Source: Oscillatoriales cyanobacterium CG2_30_40_61 (GTDB lineage: Bacteria > Cyanobacteriota > Cyanobacteriia > Cyanobacteriales > Microcoleaceae). Taken from it: a stretch of DNA of 64,000 nt. Positions 48,057-57,488 of the stretch are shown one piece after another (positions within the stretch are counted from its first letter, which is position 1; every line of letters begins with the position of its first letter). The DNA is taken from positions 1 to 64,000 of the forward strand of contig MNYZ01000083.1 of assembly GCA_001873365.1 (NCBI GenBank). Reading direction: 5' to 3'. The notes under the pieces were generated by a model. It worked only from the letters and a program-made list of their open reading frames with translations. It made no database searches and had not been told where the DNA came from. A program made the position numbers and the translations under genes.

Positions 48057-48127
48057 TCTTTATGATAAAATGAGTAAGAAGTAAATTTGAAGTTTCACAT
48101 TTTTTTAAATTAAAAGGATAAATAGAA

Positions 48128-49288
48128 ATGACTAATGTTGTTCTGGTTGGATTTTCTCACTTGATTAATCAAACGGCCCCTTTCAATTCTAAGTTCAACC
48201 TAATTCGACCCAAAGAGTTTCCGTTTGGTAGATTTCCTCTGCATAAACTATGGTCACCTTTAGTTAGTTTAGCTCTCTGGCAACCCGTCAGAAACACTCA
48301 AATTATTCACTCCTTTAATGCAATTCCTTACACCCGCAAACCTTTTCTTGTTTCTTATGAAATATTTCTCCCTCATATCATGTCTGGTCAGTCAGATTAT
48401 GCCACTGAAAAGATGAAAATTATTCTCAGAGATAGATTGTTACTAGAGAATTGTATTGCTTTACTTCCCACATCAAATTTTGCCAAGAAAAAATTTATAT
48501 TGAAACATCAAGGATGGGAGTATTTAGATCAGATATTAGAAAAAACTATAGTCATTCCTTCCAATACTAAGCTGAAAGTATCTCAACCTAAGCAATATTC
48601 CGAAAATAATGGCCTTATTCTCACATTTGTTGGTAATCATATTGCTCGAAAGGGAGGCATTGTTGCCTTAAGAACTGCTAAAAAAGCTCAAAAATTAGGT
48701 CTTCCTGTCACCTTTCGCATTATTTCCAACTTAACCTATGGTACTGGAATCCCAACAGACTGTCCTGAGCGTTCTCGCTATCAAGAAGATTTAAAATTAC
48801 TAGATTTAGAGAATGTTAAATTTTATAAATCTATCCCCAACCCACAAGTGATTGATTTTCTAAAAAATAGCCACTTTCAACTTTTACCTACGCTACAAGA
48901 TACTAATGCCTTTAGCCTTATTGAAGGATGTTCTGTTGCTACACCAGCGATTACAACACCTATTTTTGCAATTCCTGAATCGATTCGAGATGGAGATAGT
49001 GGATACTTATTAAACCTGGAAATGGATGGCGTTGGTGAATGGAAATGGAGAGAAGCTTTGTGTAGTTATAGTCTTAGCGTAGATGAACATTGGGATATTT
49101 TAAATCGAACTTATGAAGATTTAGCAGAACAAACAATCCAACGTATACAAGTTTTTTTAGATCAAACCAATCGTGCAGAACATTATGAACAGTTAAGTAC
49201 AGGAGCTTTGGAACAAGGAAAAATTCATGACACTGAACGAATTAGTCAATTGATTGATGCAATTTATGAAAAAGATTTAGCTAAATAA
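48128..49288 (+). CDS. GT4-type glycosyltransferase
   Basis: A 386-aa GT-B protein. The C-terminal half has LTFVGNHIARKGGIVALRTAKKA and HFQLLPTLQDTNAFSLIEGCSVATPAITTPIFAIPE, the sugar-nucleotide binding region with the E...E-like motif of family 4. The N-terminal half is divergent. It lies between HpsN-like and HpsO-like genes with short gaps (about 70 and 13 bp), so probably the same operon and polysaccharide. Sugar specificity unknown. Confidence 0.82.
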   Translation: MTNVVLVGFSHLINQTAPFNSKFNLIRPKEFPFGRFPLHKLWSPLVSLALWQPVRNTQIIHSFNAIPYTRKPFLVSYEIFLPHIMSGQSDYATEKMKIILRDRLLLENCIALLPTSNFAKKKFILKHQGWEYLDQILEKTIVIPSNTKLKVSQPKQYSENNGLILTFVGNHIARKGGIVALRTAKKAQKLGLPVTFRIISNLTYGTGIPTDCPERSRYQEDLKLLDLENVKFYKSIPNPQVIDFLKNSHFQLLPTLQDTNAFSLIEGCSVATPAITTPIFAIPESIRDGDSGYLLNLEMDGVGEWKWREALCSYSLSVDEHWDILNRTYEDLAEQTIQRIQVFLDQTNRAEHYEQLSTGALEQGKIHDTERISQLIDAIYEKDLAK

Positions 49289-49301
49289 GGAGTTGTTTGA
49301 T

Positions 49302-50468
49302 ATGAAAATTTTAGTAGCCAGCCATACCTATATTGTTGACTTAAACCGAGAAAAATTTCGAGCCTTAGCCCGTTTACAACCCAATATAGAAGTAACAATA
49401 GTTGTCCCCAAACGTTGGCGACCCGGAGGAGTTCAGAATAAAATTATTGAATCTCAATATTTAGATGAAGGTAACTTTAAAGTAGTGCCGATTTCTAATT
49501 TTAGTGAAAATAATCAAGGTTTACTAACCTTTGGTTTAGATTTAGTCTCTCTTTTGAAAACCTTTAAACCCGATATTATTCAAGTTGAACAGGGTTCTAA
49601 AGCCCTCACTTATAGTCAATTTATCACCTTAAATAATCTTTTGGGTTTAAAAGCAAAAAACGTCTTTTTTACTTGGTGGAATTTACCTTATGATTTAAAA
49701 TTTCCCGTTTCTCTCCTAGAAGGATATAACCTAAAAAATACCGATGGAATTGTAGTTGGAAATCAAGATGGAAAAGATATTTTACGCCAAAAAGGATATC
49801 ATAAACCCATTGAAGTTATGCCCCAATTAGGCATTGATGAACATTTATTTAAACCCGAACCTCAGCCGGAATTAAAAGCCGAATTAGGAATTAAACCCGA
49901 TGAATTTGTGGTGGGATTTGTGGGGCGTTTTGTTGAAGAAAAAGGATTAATTACCTTAGCCAAAGCTTTATCTGGATTAAAAGAATATCCTTGGAAATGG
50001 GTATTATTAGGCAGGGGAGAATTGCGATCGCAACTCCTAGAAATAGCTGAAAAGTTTGGATTTCAAGATCGATTAATCTTAATCGAAAGTGTTCCCCATG
50101 ATCAAGTACAACGCTATATTAATCTAATGAATACCCTAGTTTTACCCTCCGAAACCACCTACAAATTTAAAACCCTAACCGCCGCCGGATGGAAAGAACA
50201 ATTTGGTCATGTTTTAATTGAAGCCATGGCTTGTAAAGTTCCCGTAATTGGTTCCGACTCCGGTGAAATTCCCCACGTTATTGCTGATACGGGATTAATA
50301 TTTCCTGAAGCAAATGATCAAGCCTTACAAAACAGCCTAAAACAGTTAATAACAAATCCAGAATTAGCCAAACAATTAGGAGAAAAAGGTTATCAACGAG
50401 CCATGAGCCACTATACCAATAGGGCACTGGCTCAAGAATTATTAATTTTCTATCAACAATTAATGTAG
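49302..50468 (+). CDS. hpsO: HpsO-like GT4 glycosyltransferase
   Basis: About 388 aa, GT-B fold. MKILVASHTYIVDLNREKFRALA at the N-terminus, then VVGFVGRFVEEKGLITLAKAL and WKEQFGHVLIEAMACKVPVIGSDSGEIPHVI, the GT4 EX7E-type donor site. The SD taaggag is 9 bases before the ATG, which is three codons inside the ORF-track start (TTG). Third glycosyltransferase of the hps-like run; the HpsO name is based on resemblance and position. Confidence 0.65.
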   Translation: MKILVASHTYIVDLNREKFRALARLQPNIEVTIVVPKRWRPGGVQNKIIESQYLDEGNFKVVPISNFSENNQGLLTFGLDLVSLLKTFKPDIIQVEQGSKALTYSQFITLNNLLGLKAKNVFFTWWNLPYDLKFPVSLLEGYNLKNTDGIVVGNQDGKDILRQKGYHKPIEVMPQLGIDEHLFKPEPQPELKAELGIKPDEFVVGFVGRFVEEKGLITLAKALSGLKEYPWKWVLLGRGELRSQLLEIAEKFGFQDRLILIESVPHDQVQRYINLMNTLVLPSETTYKFKTLTAAGWKEQFGHVLIEAMACKVPVIGSDSGEIPHVIADTGLIFPEANDQALQNSLKQLITNPELAKQLGEKGYQRAMSHYTNRALAQELLIFYQQLM

Positions 50469-50490
50469 AATCAATAAATTAGTAATAAAT

Positions 50491-52101
50491 ATGACTAAAA
50501 CTAGATTTTTTTCCCCGACAAACCTATTCAGTCTCTTGTCCTTTTTGCTCCTGTTCCCCCTTCCCACCCTCGCCCAAGAACAACAACCCCAAGCTCCAGA
50601 CCTCAACCCTAAATTAAACATCGGTGTAGTACAGCATTTTGGGGACAAACCCACCGACCAACTGATTCTCAAAGCCCAACCCGGAGATCACCTAACCCTG
50701 AAATTTCCCACACCCGAAGACGAAAAACAAATCGATACAGAAACAGTGATCCTGAAAATGGGAGTTGAACCCCTCCCGGAACCGGAAGTTTCAGAACGAG
50801 TGGTTTTGAGTACCCACCGTAGCTATGAAAATGCCGCAGAAGATGCTGAAAAATGGCGATCGCTTGGTTTAGAAGTGGAACTGGCCCAACCCGATCGCTG
50901 GCAAGTTTGGGCCAAACGCAGTGTTTATCATACCCCCCTGTTACGTCGCTGGTTAATCGATAGTTTACAGGCCCAAGGCCATAAAATTCCCCGGCTGGAA
51001 ACCCAAGTTCTCACCCAGAAACGGACTCCCTATTGGATGGCGGCGGGATATCGCTACAACCGCAATCAACTAGAGATTACCAGTACCGAGAATGTGATTC
51101 AAGTCAGTCAAAAAACCAATGACCCCGAACCTTTGGTTTATGGGGGAAGTTTGCGACTCCAGCCCGACGCCTACGGAACCTACACCCTGGTTAATAACGT
51201 ACCGTTAGAGACCTATTTGCGGGGCGTCGTCCCCCATGAAATCGGAGCTTGGCCCCCGGCAGCCTCCATCGAAGCCCAGGCGGTTCTAGCGCGAACCTAC
51301 GCCTTGCGAAATCTGCAACGGTTTGAAGCCGACAACTATCATCTTTGTGCCAATACGGACTGTCAAGTTTATAAAGGATTAACGGAAGTTTATCCCAGTA
51401 CGGATCAAGCCATTGATGTGACTAAAGGTTTAGTTTTAACCCATAATAATCAACTCACCGATGCGGTGTATTTTTCCACCAGTGGGGGAGTCACGGCAAA
51501 TTATAATGATATTTGGAATGGAGAACCCCGGCCCTATTTACAAGGGGTGATTGATGCCCCGAACAAAATTTGGGATTTATCGCAACAAAATTTAGCTTTA
51601 GAACCGAATTTTAGAAAGTTTATCAATCTGAAAACTGGATTTAATGAAACCGGACAATTAGATTTTCGTTGGCGGGAAGAAACTTCTCTAGAAGCCATTG
51701 CCCAACAGCTACGATATTACTTAAAACGGCGTAATCTTCCCAATGCTAATTTTAAGACCGTTAAAAAGGTTGAGGTGGTGGAGCGATCGCCAACGGGCCG
51801 AATTTTGAAAATGACAGTAACCACGGATCAAGGAGTTTTAGAAATTGCCAAGGATGAAATTCAAAGTGCTTTTTTACCCCCAATTAGCACCCTATTTTAT
51901 ATTGATCCGGTTTACAATCCTAATAAAACCCTCAAAGCTTATGTTTTTGTGGGCGGAGGGTTTGGACATGGAGTGGGAATGAGTCAGACGGGATCATATC
52001 ACCTGTCAAAATTAGGATGGTCAAGTGAACAAATTTTAAACTTTTACTTCCCAGGAACCCAACTACAACCTTTAAATTCATCCATGCTATCGGGGAATTA
52101 A
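50491..52101 (+). CDS. SpoIID/LytB domain-containing exported protein
   Basis: A 536-aa protein with a signal peptide (LFSLLSFLLLFPLPTLAQ, cleavage after ALAQ-like site near residue 29), a SPOR-like SERVVLSTHRSYENAAEDAEKW region and the SpoIID domain: LETYLRGVVPHEIGAWPPAASIEAQAVLARTYALRN, YFSTSGGVTANYNDIW and GFGHGVGMSQTGSYHL. SpoIID-type proteins are peptidoglycan-acting lytic transglycosylases or amidase enhancers. It follows hpsO closely (22 bp) and may act on the wall during export. Confidence 0.9.
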   Translation: MTKTRFFSPTNLFSLLSFLLLFPLPTLAQEQQPQAPDLNPKLNIGVVQHFGDKPTDQLILKAQPGDHLTLKFPTPEDEKQIDTETVILKMGVEPLPEPEVSERVVLSTHRSYENAAEDAEKWRSLGLEVELAQPDRWQVWAKRSVYHTPLLRRWLIDSLQAQGHKIPRLETQVLTQKRTPYWMAAGYRYNRNQLEITSTENVIQVSQKTNDPEPLVYGGSLRLQPDAYGTYTLVNNVPLETYLRGVVPHEIGAWPPAASIEAQAVLARTYALRNLQRFEADNYHLCANTDCQVYKGLTEVYPSTDQAIDVTKGLVLTHNNQLTDAVYFSTSGGVTANYNDIWNGEPRPYLQGVIDAPNKIWDLSQQNLALEPNFRKFINLKTGFNETGQLDFRWREETSLEAIAQQLRYYLKRRNLPNANFKTVKKVEVVERSPTGRILKMTVTTDQGVLEIAKDEIQSAFLPPISTLFYIDPVYNPNKTLKAYVFVGGGFGHGVGMSQTGSYHLSKLGWSSEQILNFYFPGTQLQPLNSSMLSGN

Positions 52102-52215
52102 TTATATTTCTGGGGAATTTAGACAAAAAATCCAAAAAGATCACCATCGCTGCTAATCCAGTAAGGGTTGGGCAGGGATGGGATCAACAAAATTGAACTT
52201 CAAATCGAGAACAAA

Positions 52216-52524
<309 letters not shown>

Positions 52525-52565
52525 TTATGAATTTCGATAGAAACTCCAAAAATCCCTGATCCTCA

Positions 52566-52740
52566 ACCAAAGTTTTGATTATCTTTGGTGGGGATTGTAG
52601 ATTTTCTTCGCCCTCTGATATTACGAGAAAAAGCCTAGGTTGTAAAACCCAATTCGGTTAGGTTTTGAATGGGATTTGTTATAACTTCTGAGGATTACAT
52701 CTTAATTACTTATATTTAGTTCGAGTTTGGCTCCGATCAG
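52566..52740 (-). promoter_or_regulatory. Structured 5' leader of ferredoxin 1
   Basis: Two hairpins in the mRNA: stem B (TTTTCT/AGAAAA plus CG/CG) 90 nt before the ATG and stem A (ACCAAAG/CTTTGGT) 54 nt before. The outer segment AAATCCCATTC...GGTTTTACAAC and ATATAAGTAATTAAGATG is shared with the second ferredoxin gene. A promoter probably lies within the shared part; the exact boxes are not certain. Confidence 0.5.
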
Positions 52741-52759
52741 TTATTTTAGGCAAAATTAA

Positions 52760-52795
52760 CCCCACCTCTAACAGGGCAAAGGTTTAGGGGTGGGG
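52760..52795 (-). terminator. Terminator after ferredoxin 2
   Basis: On the minus strand CCCCACC and GGTGGGG form a GC stem with a loop of about 22 nt, followed by TTAATTTTG. About 30 bp past the stop codon of the upstream ferredoxin, consistent with the two ferredoxins being separate transcripts. Confidence 0.5.
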
Positions 52796-52827
52796 GTACT
52801 CAAAAAACGCTAAAACTTTAACCTAGA

Positions 52828-53121
52828 TTATAGTTCTTCTTCTTGATGAGTGATAATCGTGCAATCAGAAGTCGGGTAAGCTACGCAAGTTAAAACGAAT
52901 CCATCCTTGATTTGGTCATCATCTAAGAAGTTCTGATCATCTTGGTTGACTGTACCTGAAACCAGTTTACCTGCACAGGAGGAGCAAGAACCGGCACGAC
53001 AGGAATAGGGCAGATCCATACCTTCGTCATCTACCGCCGCGTCCAAAATATAGACATCATCAGCGACAGAAATGGTTTTGTCGCCATCTGGGGTTTTCAG
53101 TGTGACTTTATAAGTGGCCAT
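52828..53121 (-). CDS. [2Fe-2S] plant-type ferredoxin, paralogue of neighbour
   Basis: A 97-aa ferredoxin, same spacing of cluster cysteines (C41, C46, C49, C79; [11 protein letters not shown]). About two-thirds identical to the downstream ferredoxin, with the main changes in the helix after DAA (DDEGMD) and at the C-terminus (THQEEEL). The tandem copy with its own leader points to gene duplication followed by divergence, possibly for different partners or conditions. Which of the two is the main photosynthetic form cannot be decided. Confidence 0.95.
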   Translation of the reverse strand: MATYKVTLKTPDGDKTISVADDVYILDAAVDDEGMDLPYSCRAGSCSSCAGKLVSGTVNQDDQNFLDDDQIKDGFVLTCVAYPTSDCTIITHQEEEL

Positions 53122-53174
53122 TTAGTGTTCCTCTGGGAAATTTTGATAAAAATATAAAAATCCCTTATACAAGT

Positions 53175-53320
53175 CAAAAGCATTAATCGGCTTTTGGCTG
53201 CATCACAGATTTTTTCTCCTCTTGATATTAGGAGAAAAAGCGGAAGTTGTAAAACCTTGTCAACCTAGATTTAGAATGGGATTTATTATAAATTTTTCTA
53301 ATTGCATCTTGATTACTTAT
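53175..53320 (-). promoter_or_regulatory. Structured 5' leader of ferredoxin 2
   Basis: Two hairpins: stem B TTTTCTCCT/AGGAGAAAA (9 bp, 53212-53238, 91 nt before ATG) and stem A CAAAAGC/GCTTTTG (53175-53196, 54 nt before ATG). Positions equal those of the downstream ferredoxin leader, while stem sequences differ but still pair. TTGACA occurs just upstream of TTTTACAAC and could be a -35 element. The divergent bvdR start is 230 bp away. Confidence 0.55.
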
Positions 53321-53351
53321 ATCTAGCACCCTTGTCCCTAACCCTGATATC

Positions 53352-54362
53352 ATGAGTCGATTTTTATTTTCCTCTGTTGGTAAGGTTTCCCCACCTCTAC
53401 GGGTGGGAATTGTCGGTACTGGATATGTGGCTAAAATGCGGGCGGCGGCCTTAAAAACGGATTCGCGATCGCAACTGGTGGCCATTGCTGGTAATACCCC
53501 CTCCTCTACCATTGCCTTTAGTCAAGAATTTGATGTGACGGTATCTGCATCCTGGGTGGACTTAATACAACGGCCAGATCTTGATTTGGTGATGATTTCT
53601 ACAGTTAATCGAGATCATGGCAAGATTGCTCGTTATGCCTTAGAACAGGATAAACACGTTGTCGTTGAATATCCCCTGAGTTTAGATCCCCTGGACGCCG
53701 AATCTTTAATTACCCTGGCGCAAGAGAAAAATAAACTCCTCCATGTCGAACATATTGAACTCTTGGGGGGACTGCATAATGCGATTAAAGCGTCCCTGGA
53801 GGCTATTGGTCAAGTCTTTTATCTTCGTTATGTCACGATTAACCCCCAACATCCAGCCCCGGCTAAATGGACATATCAACCGTCTTTATTTGGTTTTCCT
53901 ATCACTGGAGCGTTGTCCCGTTTACATCGATTTACGGATTTATTTGGAACAGTAACCAGTGTCAATTGTCAAGCCCAATATTGGAATATTGAACCGGATC
54001 TCTATAAAGCCTGTTTATGTAATGCTAGGTTAACTTTTAATAATGGTATTCTCGGAGAATCTGTTTATGGGAAAGGGGAAGTTTTTTGGCAGTCTGATAA
54101 TACTTTTACCATCTATGGTGAACAGGGAACTTTAATTTTTACTCCCGAAAAGGGTCAACTAATTCAAAACGATATTATTCAAGATATTCAGGTATCTTCC
54201 CGTCGGGGATTATTTGTTAAAGATACTCAAATGGTTTTAGATTGTCTCTATGAAGGAAAACCCCTTTATGTTACGCCAGAAGCCAGTTTATATACCCTAA
54301 AAGTTGCTGAGGCGGCGCGACAGTCGAGTTTATTGGGGGAAACCGTCAAGATTGATATTTAG
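53352..54362 (+). CDS. bvdR: Biliverdin reductase (Gfo/Idh/MocA family)
   Basis: A 336-aa NAD(P)H-dependent oxidoreductase resembling the cyanobacterial BvdR as I recall it. Rossmann motif VGIVGTGYVAKMRAAAL, then HVVVEYPLSL, HVEHIELLGGLHNAIKASL, RFTDLFGTVTSV, YGKGEVFWQ, GEQGTLIF and SSRRGLFVKDTQ all match. It would reduce biliverdin IXalpha to bilirubin and has been tied to phycobiliprotein content. Length is normal. It diverges from ferredoxin 2, a possible electron partner of the bilin pathway. Confidence 0.8.
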   Translation: MSRFLFSSVGKVSPPLRVGIVGTGYVAKMRAAALKTDSRSQLVAIAGNTPSSTIAFSQEFDVTVSASWVDLIQRPDLDLVMISTVNRDHGKIARYALEQDKHVVVEYPLSLDPLDAESLITLAQEKNKLLHVEHIELLGGLHNAIKASLEAIGQVFYLRYVTINPQHPAPAKWTYQPSLFGFPITGALSRLHRFTDLFGTVTSVNCQAQYWNIEPDLYKACLCNARLTFNNGILGESVYGKGEVFWQSDNTFTIYGEQGTLIFTPEKGQLIQNDIIQDIQVSSRRGLFVKDTQMVLDCLYEGKPLYVTPEASLYTLKVAEAARQSSLLGETVKIDI

Positions 54363-54380
54363 ATTATTTCCTACTGATAC

Positions 54381-54515
54381 AGAAACCGGGTTTCTGAAAT
54401 CCTATAGATTTTCTATCTAAATCAATGGTAGAAACCCGGTTTCTACAGCAAAGAAACCGGGTTTCTGAAATCCTATAGATTTTCTATCTAAATCAATGGT
54501 AGAAACCCGGTTTCT
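54381..54515. repeat. Two exact tandem copies of a 64-bp palindromic unit (71-bp period)
   Basis: Copies at 54381-54444 and 54452-54515 are identical, separated by acagcaa. Each begins agaaaccgggtttct and ends agaaacccggtttct; each end is itself an inverted repeat (AGAAACC/GGTTTCT) and the two ends are complementary. Located between bvdR and a convergent gene, so may also act as terminator. Confidence 0.85.
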
Positions 54516-54526
54516 TGAGTCTTTGG

Positions 54527-55051
54527 TTATTTATTTTTTTCCAAGTATTTTTGTACTCCTTTCCCCATATCAATTAAATTGGGTTCGAGTTTACTTGCTA
54601 GAATTTGTTCAAATAAATTGGCTAATTGAGTCTTGAGAAAATCGGGAATTCCATCTATTTTATTTGGGTCTAGTTGAATTTCGCCTCTGGTTTGAATTAG
54701 GGTATTATTTTTATCCTCTAAAAAGGTGTTTTTCCCTGAACATTGGAAGGATTCTGTAAAAATTTGGGTTTTAATTTGCCAATCTAAGGTAAAGTCTTGA
54801 TTATTCCAAGTGTCGTATTCTGTCCAACGCAGTTTATCCTGTTTTAATATATTTTCAATCAGGGCGGGAATATCTTCATCCGATTGCCAATCATAAACAG
54901 TATAAACCTTATCGGCTTCTACTCGACGAGAGACTAATTTAAGATCATTTTTATTCGGTAATGAGTTGACCACATCCATTAAATTGTCTCTGTAGGTACT
55001 AAAAACCAGGGGACGAGGGAAGGGAATTTTGATGTCGGTGGCAAGTTTCAT
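54527..55051 (-). CDS. START/SRPBCC-like protein of unknown function
   Basis: About 174 aa with the sequence pattern of a START-like (SRPBCC) lipid/ligand-binding fold: DIKIPFPRPLVFSTYRDNLMDVVNSLP at the N-terminus, a long beta region and a C-terminal helix (FLKTQLANLFEQILASKLEPNLIDMGKGVQKYL). The ORF-track start is a GTG 13 codons earlier; the ATG gives the usual N-terminus. No signal peptide. It starts close after the FHA-cyclase gene on the same strand. No named function recognised. Confidence 0.7.
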   Translation of the reverse strand: MKLATDIKIPFPRPLVFSTYRDNLMDVVNSLPNKNDLKLVSRRVEADKVYTVYDWQSDEDIPALIENILKQDKLRWTEYDTWNNQDFTLDWQIKTQIFTESFQCSGKNTFLEDKNNTLIQTRGEIQLDPNKIDGIPDFLKTQLANLFEQILASKLEPNLIDMGKGVQKYLEKNK

Positions 55052-55099
55052 AATTAATTCGGTAAAATATTCTAATTTGATATTATACACTTGAAAAGA

Positions 55100-56062
55100 T
55101 TAGGATTTCGGTTTCAAAAACTCATTTAAGTTATCAAAAGTTCCGCCATAGGTAATTGTAGGGGTATCATAGCCCTTAAGATTAACAATATATTGTTTAA
55201 AATTTTGTTCAGGACAGGCGTGAGTTAGATATTTATAGGTCGTTTCTCCTAATGCAATATCCATACCAATTTCTTTAGTCGAAGATTCTAAACGAAATGC
55301 TGCATTTACCGTATCTCCCAAGGCTGTATAATCAGCAGTACCGCCGCTTCCAGTATTTCCGACCATAGCATATCCAGTATTGATTCCAGCACCCACTCGC
55401 AGAGGAAATGGTAAGGGATAATGATTACTAAGTTCTATGGTAATTTTATGTAATTGACTTAAGGCGTTAGCAATTTTTAACATTTCTTGGGGAGTAACTC
55501 CTTGAGTTCCATGAAACCAAACGGCCATAATTGCATCGCCAATATATTTATCTACCCAACTGCCATTTTCCCTAATAATTTGTCCGGCGTGACGAAACCA
55601 ACGACCAATGACTTCGGATAAAATCCGTTCATCTAATTGTCGAGTTAATACCGTAAAATCCCGAATATCCATAACCATAACCGATATCAAACGGCGAACT
55701 GTTAAAGTAGCGGTAAAATCTTCAGATTCGGGTTCGGAAGGGTCAGTTTCTTGGGTGACATCAGGACAATAAAATTCTAATTCCATTTGTCCGAAAACAA
55801 TATGGTCTCCATTATGTAGGGTAATAGGAATAGTCACCCGCCGACCATTGACAAAAGAACCATTCCGACTTCCTAAATCAATTAAAAAAAACTCTCCATT
55901 TTCCATGCGTTGTAACATGGCGTGGTTACGAGACATCCATCGGTCTTTGATGACAAAAGTATTGTCCTCACTGCGACCAAATGTCCAGTAATTTTTACCC
56001 ATCAGTGGTAAATAGCGATTACCACCTTCGGTATGTAAGACTAAATGGGGAGTTGGTTGCAA
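55100..56062 (-). CDS. FHA domain-class III adenylate/guanylate cyclase
   Basis: A 320-aa signalling protein. FHA domain residues about 5-95 (FGRSEDN, SRNHAML, GSRNGSFVNGRRV) binds phosphothreonine peptides. Class III cyclase from about 120: metal Asp D132 in MVMDIRDF and D176 in DKYIGDAIMAVW (with K172), then YTALGDTVNAAFRLES with N253 and R257. The full metal and transition-state set is present, so activity is likely. The residue pattern favours cAMP, with some uncertainty. No membrane segment. FHA coupling suggests control by a Ser/Thr kinase. Confidence 0.88.
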   Translation of the reverse strand: MQPTPHLVLHTEGGNRYLPLMGKNYWTFGRSEDNTFVIKDRWMSRNHAMLQRMENGEFFLIDLGSRNGSFVNGRRVTIPITLHNGDHIVFGQMELEFYCPDVTQETDPSEPESEDFTATLTVRRLISVMVMDIRDFTVLTRQLDERILSEVIGRWFRHAGQIIRENGSWVDKYIGDAIMAVWFHGTQGVTPQEMLKIANALSQLHKITIELSNHYPLPFPLRVGAGINTGYAMVGNTGSGGTADYTALGDTVNAAFRLESSTKEIGMDIALGETTYKYLTHACPEQNFKQYIVNLKGYDTPTITYGGTFDNLNEFLKPKS

Positions 56063-56178
56063 GGTTGTACAGCGATCGATAGAGAGGATTGAGGGATTAA
56101 AAAGCCACAGCTAAATATTGCCAAAGATTTTGAGGGGCTGGGTGCGGAAACCAAGTCCGCACGTTTGAGGGTTTAGAA

Positions 56179-56739
56179 CTAAGTCACCGAAAGCTCCGAT
56201 TCTGACAAAATTGCTCCCTGCTGTTGGAGGTAACTGAGTAAATCTAAACCTATATTAATTGCACCCGTAAAATCGGCATCCTGAACCGTTGAATCCGTTA
56301 AATTAGCATCTTTCAAATTAGCTCCTCTGAAATTCCCATGATTCAAATTCGCTTCCACGAAATCAGCTTTTAATAAAGTGGCTCGACTCAGATCAGCATA
56401 ACTCAAATTTGCCAAGGATAATGTCGCCCCACTCAAGTCCGCCCCACTCAAGTCGGCTCCACTCAAGTCAACCCCGGTTAAATCTGCCCGGGTCAAATTA
56501 GCCCCACTTAAATTAGCCCCACTTAAATTGGCACAATATAGGTTAGCACCAACGAGATCGGCATTGTATAAATTCACCCCAATTAAGTTAGCCCGAAATA
56601 AGTTAGCCCGAAACAGGTGACATCGAAATAGGCTGGCTCCACTCAAGTCAGCATTATTAAAATCCGCCCGGAATAGGTCTGTATCTCGAAAATCCCGCTT
56701 TCCTGCTGCATAAGCATTCAAAACTTCTTCATTAGTCAT
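56179..56739 (-). CDS. Pentapeptide repeat protein
   Basis: A 186-aa protein made almost entirely of A(D/N)LxxA-type repeats (for example DLSGADLSGADLSGATLSLAN) from about residue 25, after a short N-terminus (MTNEEVLNAYAAGKRDFRDTDLF). The repeats form a right-handed quadrilateral beta-helix. Roles are diverse and mostly unknown. No signal peptide, so probably cytoplasmic. About 25 repeats are usual for proteins of this size. Confidence 0.92.
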   Translation of the reverse strand: MTNEEVLNAYAAGKRDFRDTDLFRADFNNADLSGASLFRCHLFRANLFRANLIGVNLYNADLVGANLYCANLSGANLSGANLTRADLTGVDLSGADLSGADLSGATLSLANLSYADLSRATLLKADFVEANLNHGNFRGANLKDANLTDSTVQDADFTGAINIGLDLLSYLQQQGAILSESELSVT

Positions 56740-57078
56740 ATTTTATTTTCCCAAGTCTAGGATCTATTCTATTGTCGCCCAAAAATAGGTGATCAAGCCC
56801 TGTCCTTGTGCTTGGGCGTAAATTCTAGGGCGGTGAGTGTCAAAACTCCCTCAAATCAATGCTAATCTCTACAAAAGCGGTAAATTGGTGTTTGGTTAGG
56901 ATGACTCCCCATCATCCACTTCAGCCTTACCGATGGATAACCCAAAAACCCCAACTTTACTTAGGGTTAAGGTGGTTGAGGCAATAGGGCTTGCCAATTG
57001 CTGATCAGGTTGTACCAGAACTGCCATCGGCTTTAATATTTGCAGACTTGCTCACATAATTTACGAGGTTCAGATCAG
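56740..57078. other. Intergenic region upstream of HU gene
   Basis: 339 bp without a supported ORF. It holds some short inverted stretches (ccctgtccttgtgcttggg) but no known RNA or clear repeat. Promoters of the pentapeptide gene and of HU should lie here; I see no confident -35/-10 pair. Confidence 0.5.
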
Positions 57079-57372
57079 ATGAATAAAGAACAACTGGTTC
57101 AAAACACAGCGATTAAAGCTGGTGTCACCAAAAAACAAGCGGATCTAATTGTTTCCGCTATTTGCGAATCCATCATGGAAGCGGTGGCCGATGGGGAAAA
57201 AGTGACTTTGGTGGGTTTTGGGTCATTTGAAGCCAGAGAACGTAAAGCCCGCGAAGGTCGTAATCCTAGCACCGGCGCGCCCATGACTATCCCAGCAACC
57301 ACTGTTCCGGTATTCTCTGCGGGTAAGGCTTTCAAAGAGCTAGTTTCAGGGGTTTCTGATGAAGTGGCTTAG
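57079..57372 (+). CDS. HU-family DNA-binding protein
   Basis: A 97-aa histone-like protein: MNKEQLVQNTAIKAGVTKKQADLIVSAICESIMEAVADG, then the DNA-arm signature VGFGSFEARERKAREGRNPSTGAPMTIPATTVPVFSAGKAFK. It compacts and bends DNA as a dimer. The ATG preceded by ACGAGG (10-base spacing) gives the normal length; the ORF track begins 13 codons earlier. Confidence 0.95.
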   Translation: MNKEQLVQNTAIKAGVTKKQADLIVSAICESIMEAVADGEKVTLVGFGSFEARERKAREGRNPSTGAPMTIPATTVPVFSAGKAFKELVSGVSDEVA

Positions 57373-57488
57373 GCCTTAATTAGTGATTAGTCTGGAGACG
57401 TGCCATGGATGAGTTAATTCGGCTCTTGGTATTGGCGCGTCTCTATGGATGAGTTAATTGTTGATATTCCTAGATTGCTATAAATTAA

